A DNA stretch of 64,000 bases, taken from contig CAYXED010000003.1 in NCBI GenBank assembly GCA_964463965.1, positions 124,001-188,000 on the forward strand, read 5' to 3'. The stretch comes from UBA2166 sp964463965 (GTDB taxonomy: Bacteria; Nitrospirota; Nitrospiria; Nitrospirales; UBA2166). The notes beneath the pieces were generated by a model. That model was not told the origin of the DNA, ran no database searches, and was given only the letters and a program-made list of their open reading frames with translations. Positions 59,324 through 64,000 of this stretch are shown here, one piece after another; the first letter of the stretch is position 1, and every line of letters starts with the position of its first letter. Both the position numbers and the translations under genes were made by a program.

Positions 59324-60547
59324 ATGATTTCTGTTGATCAGCAATGTGAGCTTCTTCTTCGTGGAGTAGTGGAAGTTATTCCTCAAGAAGATCTTCGTAA
59401 AAGACTTGAGTTGGCAAAAAGTAATAATAAACCATTAAAGGTTAAAGCTGGATTTGATCCTACAGCCCCTGATCTTCATCTTGGCCATACGGTTCTTCTT
59501 CACAAGCTAAAGCATTTTCAGGATTGCGGACATGAAGTAATTTTTCTTATTGGGGATTTTACTGGAATGATTGGTGATCCAAGTGGAGTGTCTGAGACCA
59601 GGAAACCAGTGACTCGAGAAAAAATTATGGAAAACTCTATTACTATTAAAGATCAAATATTTAAAGTCTTAGATCCAAGCTCTACTACTATTGCATATAA
59701 TGGGAAATGGATGAATGAGATGACTGCTGAGCAGCTACTTGAACTCTCTGCTCATCAAACTGTAGCACGTATGTTAGAGCGAGACGACTTTGAGAAGCGT
59801 TATGGCGCTGGAAAACCAATTAGTATTCATGAGTTTCTTTATCCTTTAATTCAGGGATATGATTCGGTTGTTCTACAAGCTGATGTTGAGCTGGGAGGTA
59901 CTGATCAAAAGTTTAACCTCTTGATGGGAAGGGAGCTCCAGCGAGATTATGGATTTGAACCTCAAGTTGTTCTAACGATGCCTTTGCTTGAAGGAACAGA
60001 TGGTGTTAGGAAAATGAGTAAAAGTTTTGGGAATGTTGTTGCATTGGATGATAGTCCAAGTGAAATGTTTGGAAAGCTCATGTCAATTAGCGATGTTTTA
60101 ATGGCGCGATACTTTGAACTTCTTTCTACTAAAAGTGAGGAGGATGTAAAATCATCTCATCCGATGGAGGCTAAAAAATCATTGGCATGGGAGCTTGTGT
60201 CACGCTATCATGGTATTGAAAGTGCAAATGAGGCTCGTGATAATTTTCAATCAAGATTTAGCCAAAGAGAATTTCCAAGTGAGCCAGACGCAAATATCAC
60301 CTTAGCAGACTCTGATGTCCAGTTTTTGGATAAACCGTCAATATGGATTATTGCTCTCCTTGAGAAGACGGGTCTTATTGCAAGTCGTAATGAGGCAAGA
60401 AGATTTGTACAGCAAGGAGGCATTGAACTTGACGGTGTTCGTCTTACTAACTTAGATGAAAAAATTAGCCTTGAAAAAGAAAAAACCTATAGGTTACGTA
60501 TTGGGAAAAGAAAATCTGCTACCTTTGTCTACAAGGCGGGGCAGTGA
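59324..60547 (+). CDS. tyrS: Tyrosyl-tRNA synthetase
   Basis: A 407-residue class I aminoacyl-tRNA synthetase charging tRNA-Tyr. 'KAGFDPTAPDLHLGHTVLLHKL' has the HIGH-like HLGH, 'GGTDQKFNLLMGRELQRDYG' the substrate loop, 'MSKS' appears in 'GVRKMSKSFGNVV', and an S4 RNA-binding domain closes the protein (about 345-405, 'SRNEARRFVQQGGIELDG'). It is the compact TyrRS2-like form with a KMSKS motif. A strong terminator follows. The start is ATG 59324. Confidence 0.96.
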   Translation: MISVDQQCELLLRGVVEVIPQEDLRKRLELAKSNNKPLKVKAGFDPTAPDLHLGHTVLLHKLKHFQDCGHEVIFLIGDFTGMIGDPSGVSETRKPVTREKIMENSITIKDQIFKVLDPSSTTIAYNGKWMNEMTAEQLLELSAHQTVARMLERDDFEKRYGAGKPISIHEFLYPLIQGYDSVVLQADVELGGTDQKFNLLMGRELQRDYGFEPQVVLTMPLLEGTDGVRKMSKSFGNVVALDDSPSEMFGKLMSISDVLMARYFELLSTKSEEDVKSSHPMEAKKSLAWELVSRYHGIESANEARDNFQSRFSQREFPSEPDANITLADSDVQFLDKPSIWIIALLEKTGLIASRNEARRFVQQGGIELDGVRLTNLDEKISLEKEKTYRLRIGKRKSATFVYKAGQ

Positions 60548-60675
60548 TTTTTGAGGCGAGTGCGGCATTTATGCCAGTTTTCCTGGCTTTAACCTTTCTC
60601 CTAAAAATGTAGCTATATAGTTTTTAGCCATTTGGCGTCACGATCTCGTGCTAGCTAAAACTATTTGAGATGAGC

Positions 60676-60713
60676 AAAAATACCCCACCGGCATACACCG
60701 ATGGGGTATTTTT
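60676..60713. terminator. Bidirectional intrinsic terminator
   Basis: A perfect 12-bp inverted repeat: AAAAATACCCCA (60676-60687) and TGGGGTATTTTT (60702-60713), with a 14-nt loop that can pair further (CGG/CCG). The T-run on one strand and A-run on the other make it work in both directions, ending tyrS (plus) and the small membrane gene (minus). Confidence 0.9.
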
Positions 60714-60771
60714 ATTCTACTATGGTGTAGTACACCTACTATATCAAAGCAGTTGATTTATAATTTCTCAA

Positions 60772-60996
60772 CTATTTTGTCCTAGTAAAAATGGCGTAGA
60801 TTACACCAACTGCTGCCAAGCCAACCAGCCCCTGTGCTCCGAGACTGTCGACAATACTTGCAATGTTTCCTATAACATCGCCGCCAATAAATGGCACGGC
60901 CGTTCCAAAGATGACTTGCGCGACAATTGCTAATGCCAATAACGCAATGCCAGCTTCTGTTAATTTCTTAATAAAATCTATAGCTTGCTCGAACAT
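60772..60996 (-). CDS. Small two-span membrane protein, unknown
   Basis: A 74-residue protein. From ATG 60996, with a near-perfect AAGGAGGA 4-5 nt upstream, it starts with a short amphipathic helix ('MFEQAIDFIKKLTEAG'). Two hydrophobic helices follow (about 17-38 and 55-70), joined by a Gly-rich hydrophilic loop ('GGDVIGNIASIVDSLGAQG'), then a basic end 'TRTK'. An upstream in-frame start at 61047 is rejected. The layout resembles holin-like, VirB2-pilin-like or channel-forming small proteins. It has a strong ribosome site, an operator-like palindrome upstream and a strong terminator downstream, all hints of high, regulated expression. I do not know the family. Confidence 0.72.
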   Translation of the reverse strand: MFEQAIDFIKKLTEAGIALLALAIVAQVIFGTAVPFIGGDVIGNIASIVDSLGAQGLVGLAAVGVIYAIFTRTK

Positions 60997-61357
60997 ACTA
61001 TCCTCCTTCGAGAGGTTAATGTAACAGCAGCAGCATGCATATACCACTTTTGGTATATTATAGCAACAAAAACTTCAATATATTGTGTTTTTGTGAAAAC
61101 TGATAAAAGGTTAAGACTATTCGAAGAAGTAGTAATAAATAGTGCTATGAGAATTATTAGTTTTGCATTACAGTAAACTGCGTATCTTGAGACTATTCGT
61201 GATTATTGATTGAGGTCCCTAAAGGTTTGATGCTTTGAGTAGGTATGAGAACATTAATCATTTGACTATTGTTAAAATGTGTTGCCTCGATATGTGTTGT
61301 TGGAACTCTATGCCCCTATTGACGTGATAACACGGGCTTAGATATCATCGGTGTAGT
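60997..61357. other. Intergenic region between small membrane gene and tRNA-Ala
   Basis: About 360 nt with no supportable gene. It holds the ribosome site and promoter/palindrome of the minus-strand gene (61001-61062). Near the tRNA there is a TTGACG (61319-61324) followed at 19 nt by TATCAT (61344-61349), a weak promoter candidate for tRNA-Ala. The middle is A/T-rich with nothing else I can name. Confidence 0.5.
61039..61062 (-). promoter_or_regulatory. Promoter -10 with overlapping operator-like palindrome for the small membrane gene
   Basis: On the minus strand TATAAT lies at 61062-61057. Directly downstream and partly overlapping is an 8-bp perfect inverted repeat ATATACCA-CTTT-TGGTATAT (61039-61058), covering the expected start of transcription about 55-65 nt before ATG 60996. 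No good -35 is visible. The palindrome may be a repressor site or a 5' mRNA hairpin. Confidence 0.5.
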
Positions 61358-61433
61358 GGGGCTGTGGCGCAGTTGGGAGCGCGCGAGACTGGCAGTCTCG
61401 AGGTCAGGGGTTCGACCCCCCTCAGCTCCACCA
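61358..61433 (+). tRNA. tRNA-Ala (anticodon GGC), CCA encoded
   Basis: A complete cloverleaf of 76 nt. The acceptor GGGGCTG pairs with CAGCTCC (61423-61429, one G-U); the anticodon stem CGAGA/TCTCG encloses CTGGCAG, giving GGC for alanine GCC/GCU codons. The T arm AGGGG-TTCGACC-CCCCT is perfect. Discriminator A61430 and CCA 61431-61433 are encoded. It stands alone rather than in an rRNA spacer. Confidence 0.95.
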
Positions 61434-61544
61434 AATCTTCTCTTTAATCCATCCTCTAAAAACCACAATTAAGCAATTCTAGTTGACTTATGGCTTGCTT
61501 GATTGTTGAGTTAATAGGTAACTCACACGGCGACTTGTAATGGT

Positions 61545-62825
61545 TCAGGGGAGTGGAGGCCCGAGAAGGCAGTCGATGGTTTGCTGGCTGGTAGTGGTGA
61601 GGGTGATGAGTGTTTTTCCTTTTCTAAGGGGAGGTTTTTTGCAAATTATTTTATAGTCTGCTGAATCTATGAGTGGTGATATGTAGTTTCCGTTCACATC
61701 CGTAATGCCTCTAAACTTTTGATTTGTTAATTGATTCTTTAATCGTATTTTTGCGTGTGCTACTTCTAGGCCCAGGTGATTTTTGGCCGTAACAACAATT
61801 TGAGAGCGCTGGGAATTTATCGTTGGATCAACTTTGATAGTTGCTTCAGCAATACGTGTAACTCTTAACGCGCTTCCAACAATACGTTGAGGGTATTGTC
61901 CTCGTGGGGTGTTGGTTGTGCTAGAGACCTTATATGTGGCTGATGTTATATTGTTAATGGTTGTTGTATCTAGTCCGCACTTCGAATTTCGAGGGCAATC
62001 TCCAAAAAGGGTAAAAAGATCAATCTCTCCTGGATCTGATTTAATTACTGCAGAAGAAAGAGTAAACTCAGCAGTCTCTCCTGGAGATATAGTTTGATTT
62101 TTAGGGGTGATGAAGAGATCAAAGTCTTTTCGTACAGGAACGAATCTGACTGCATGAGCACCATCAATATCATCTTGTAGGAGGCGGTCAGCATCGCTTG
62201 ATTGTCTGTTCATAATCGCGGGAATTCTCTGTCCAAAGTCATCTGGATGGTCAAGTCCAACGGCATGGCCAAGTTCATGTAGTGCTGTTCGGGTGAAGTC
62301 TTGTGCCTGAAGGCCTGATGATAAAATCTGTATTGGACCAGGGTATGCGTCCCAATGTGCATTTGCATTAAACATTAAGTCCACCTCAAAGACGCCGCTT
62401 GGTCCAAACCATCTTCGTATTGTCATTGCAAGCACATCTCCCCACGCAAATCCACAATTATCTGTGGTAAAAGCTATAGTATTGACCCCATCCATCTCGC
62501 AGGGGTCTTTCCCCATAGGGGCAGCTTTAGTAAAAAAACTATGATCTGGAAGTAGTCCCACACCCGCGGCATTCCATGAAGATGCAGCTGATTCAGCCAG
62601 CTGATTAAAAGTTGTCGTGCCATACCCAATTGAATTGAAAGGATCAGTTGGGAGGTCAATGCTTAAGGTCAAGTCTTGACTTGGAGGGGGAAGAAGGATT
62701 GAAAAAGAATAGCTGTTTTGAAAACCTATCATTAAAACTGTGATCGTTATGATAGGTATAAGAGAACATCGTTTATAGTAATAAAAGCTTTGTTTGAGGG
62801 ATAGTTCTGTCTTTAGTATATTCAT
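61545..62825 (-). CDS. Secreted matrixin-like zinc metalloprotease
   Basis: A 426-residue exported protein. A signal segment (about 20-40) precedes a metzincin catalytic domain with 'ALHELGHAVGLDHPD' (about 180-193), the HExxHxxGxxH zinc motif of matrixins, and a Met-turn 'IPAIMNRQS'. The C-terminal part (about 245-426) has beta-rich domains: 'GETAEFTLSSAVIKSDPGEI' is immunoglobulin-like, and 'LRGITDVNGNY'-type strands resemble carboxypeptidase-regulatory-like folds. It probably degrades extracellular protein and could be a T2SS substrate. Its ATG overlaps the stop of the upstream gene (ATGA), coupling the two. Confidence 0.88.
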   Translation of the reverse strand: MNILKTELSLKQSFYYYKRCSLIPIITITVLMIGFQNSYSFSILLPPPSQDLTLSIDLPTDPFNSIGYGTTTFNQLAESAASSWNAAGVGLLPDHSFFTKAAPMGKDPCEMDGVNTIAFTTDNCGFAWGDVLAMTIRRWFGPSGVFEVDLMFNANAHWDAYPGPIQILSSGLQAQDFTRTALHELGHAVGLDHPDDFGQRIPAIMNRQSSDADRLLQDDIDGAHAVRFVPVRKDFDLFITPKNQTISPGETAEFTLSSAVIKSDPGEIDLFTLFGDCPRNSKCGLDTTTINNITSATYKVSSTTNTPRGQYPQRIVGSALRVTRIAEATIKVDPTINSQRSQIVVTAKNHLGLEVAHAKIRLKNQLTNQKFRGITDVNGNYISPLIDSADYKIICKKPPLRKGKTLITLTTTSQQTIDCLLGPPLP

Positions 62826-63400
62826 GGGAGGTAAGTTTCAATATCTTCAATAAATCTTGTTAGCGGGTATAAGTTTTCCAGTGGTATGTATGGATTAGTG
62901 GGTGGTGGAGGTATAGTAAGGAAGTTGTTATTTGAGTCAATTCCAATGATAAGTTGTTTGTTTGAATTGAAAATTTGAGTGATGCCGTACTCATTATTGT
63001 AGGTTACTGTAAATTGTCCCTGAGAGCCGCCTACTAAAGGAAAGATTGATGACTTGTTGTTTTTTATGAAAAGAATATATGTTCGATCTTGAGAAAATGT
63101 TGGGGCACCAGGGATGTCAAAGCTTTCATTGCCAATTTGGCCCCCATAAATTTCTAAGGTGTACGAGGCATTAACTATATTGCCTTTAATTATTGTAATA
63201 TCTTCAAGTGTGACATGTGTCAAAATTCCCCCGTTTTTCATATAGTAAGCGTTTAGGTGCTCGACAGTGCCTAGTAAAATTAAGCCAGCTTCTTCTACTA
63301 ATTGAGGAACTTTTTTTTCAATCAAACTTAAGGTATTAGCCGTTAACGCTAGGTTTAAAGAGAAAATTTGAAGTAATAATATAAATATAATTTTTTTCAT
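62822..63400 (-). CDS. Secreted NTR/TIMP-like protein coupled to the metalloprotease
   Basis: A 192-residue protein with a signal peptide (about 3-20). The mature part has 'AGLILLGTVEHLNAYYMKNGGILTHVTLEDITIIKG' and 'LEIYGGQIGNESFDIPGAPTFSQDRTYILFI', a beta-rich pattern like the netrin/TIMP-like (OB-fold) secreted domain often encoded directly upstream of bacterial matrixins. It might inhibit, chaperone or target the protease, by analogy with animal TIMPs; this is inference. No cysteines are conserved in the TIMP manner. It overlaps the protease gene by 4 nt. Confidence 0.65.
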   Translation of the reverse strand: MKKIIFILLLQIFSLNLALTANTLSLIEKKVPQLVEEAGLILLGTVEHLNAYYMKNGGILTHVTLEDITIIKGNIVNASYTLEIYGGQIGNESFDIPGAPTFSQDRTYILFIKNNKSSIFPLVGGSQGQFTVTYNNEYGITQIFNSNKQLIIGIDSNNNFLTIPPPPTNPYIPLENLYPLTRFIEDIETYLP

Positions 63401-63457
63401 AAAATCACTTTTTCTAGAAAAAGGTAGTAGTCAGGTAGTAGGCGCAGTGTGCTTAAG

Positions 63458-64000
63458 CTATTCTCCAACTCTTACCAGACGCCCTTTTTCTTTAACAACA
63501 TCATAGGTGTAATGGAACCACGAGATGGCCGCTATAAGGTAACCAGCGTTTAAGGCAGTAGCCCATAGTAATGAATCTAGCGGAAAGGTGTTGTGGGTAA
63601 TTACTGTTCGCATTCCTTCGAAGACATGAGAGGCAGGTATACATGTTGCAATGATTTGGAGAAATTCAGGTAATACAGATACTGGATAAAAAACACATGA
63701 AACAGGCTGAAAAATAAAGACCATTCCCCACGCCATAACTTCTGCTTCTTGACCATATCGCATAATAATGCCTGTGGTAAGGATTCCAATAGCCCATCCC
63801 ATAAAAATAAGGTTAAGTATGAAAGGAATTAAAGAGATTCCAAGGACAAATAAATTAAAAGAATAGAATAGCCATGCAACAAGTACTGAGACAATTAGAA
63901 CTGCGCCAACTTTGCAAAGGCTAATGATCATGGTGGCGGCAAGGAATTCTGCAGGCTTTACGGGGCTGGCAAAGAGGTTCATTAGATTGCGGGACCAAAT
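63458..64000 (-). CDS. ABC-2 type transporter permease, 5'-truncated by window edge
   Basis: The minus-strand frame stays open through the right edge; the in-window part has about 180 residues and at least four to five membrane segments. 'WSRNLMNLFASPVKPAEFLAATMI' matches the amphipathic segment before membrane helix 3 of ABC-2 permeases (NodJ/Wzm-like), and 'YPVSVLPEFLQIIATCIPASHVFEGMR' the end region. Such permeases export polysaccharides, lipids or drugs with a separate ATPase. An internal ATG at 63982 is not the true start. The partner ATPase should be further right. Confidence 0.85.
   Translation of the reverse strand: MWSRNLMNLFASPVKPAEFLAATMIISLCKVGAVLIVSVLVAWLFYSFNLFVLGISLIPFILNLIFMGWAIGILTTGIIMRYGQEAEVMAWGMVFIFQPVSCVFYPVSVLPEFLQIIATCIPASHVFEGMRTVITHNTFPLDSLLWATALNAGYLIAAISWFHYTYDVVKEKGRLVRVGE

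Overview
The window is a gene-dense chromosomal segment (about 42% G+C by eye) from a Gram-negative bacterium. It carries a YidC with a large periplasmic domain, a complete type II secretion (T2SS) operon, outer-membrane-type secretins, lipoproteins and a SurA-like chaperone. BolA next to a monothiol glutaredoxin, proteobacterial LeuCD, an AmgK/MurU-type pair and many TTG/GTG starts fit an uncultured proteobacterium or deltaproteobacterium-like lineage (SAR324-like or similar). That placement is inference from gene content only. I see no IS element, prophage, CRISPR array or integrase.

Layout. 1-3.6 kb: the conserved origin-type block rnpA(end)-yidD-yidC-mnmE. 3.7-6.5 kb (minus strand): murU/amgK-type cell-wall recycling genes and a secreted SUMF1-fold protein. 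6.6-10.5 kb: secreted unknown, periplasmic ankyrin protein, a membrane-anchored beta-sandwich protein, a DUF1338 dioxygenase-like gene and queA. 10.6-15.8 kb: bolA, monothiol glutaredoxin, leuCD and an HAE3-type RND exporter. 15.9-28.9 kb (minus strand): T2SS operon in transcription order F-G-H-I-J-K-L-M-C-D1-D2-E, with two complete tandem secretins. 29.3-35.9 kb: Lnb-domain protein, parvulin, SMR transporter, lipoprotein, Ppx/GppA, orphan CbbQ-type ATPase, class-I amidotransferase and a small secreted protein. 36.2-41.5 kb: hemL, then a coupled operon of a deoxyhypusine-synthase-like protein, an atypical double ThyX-like protein and a membrane SUMF1 protein, followed by tRNA-Leu. 41.5-44 kb: ilvD and bioD.

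45-50.8 kb is the most notable region. It has a GNAT-fold acyltransferase resembling bacterial ceramide synthase, divergent from an operon of fatty acyl-AMP ligase, NAD-dependent reductase, acyl carrier protein and serine palmitoyltransferase. Together these look like a full bacterial ceramide (sphingolipid) pathway: FAAL loads ACP, SPT condenses acyl-ACP with serine, and the acyltransferase and reductase finish the (dihydro)ceramide. A separate bioF lies nearby on the other strand, so this organism has both AONS-family enzymes close together.

53-60.5 kb: TPR protein, rdgB, mtnA, ndk, a lipoprotein with a possible glycosidase fold, gcvH, lpd and tyrS, ended by a strong bidirectional terminator. 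60.8-64 kb: a small membrane protein with a strong ribosome site and an operator-like palindrome, tRNA-Ala, a secreted matrixin-like protease coupled to an NTR/TIMP-like secreted protein, and an ABC-2 permease cut by the window edge.
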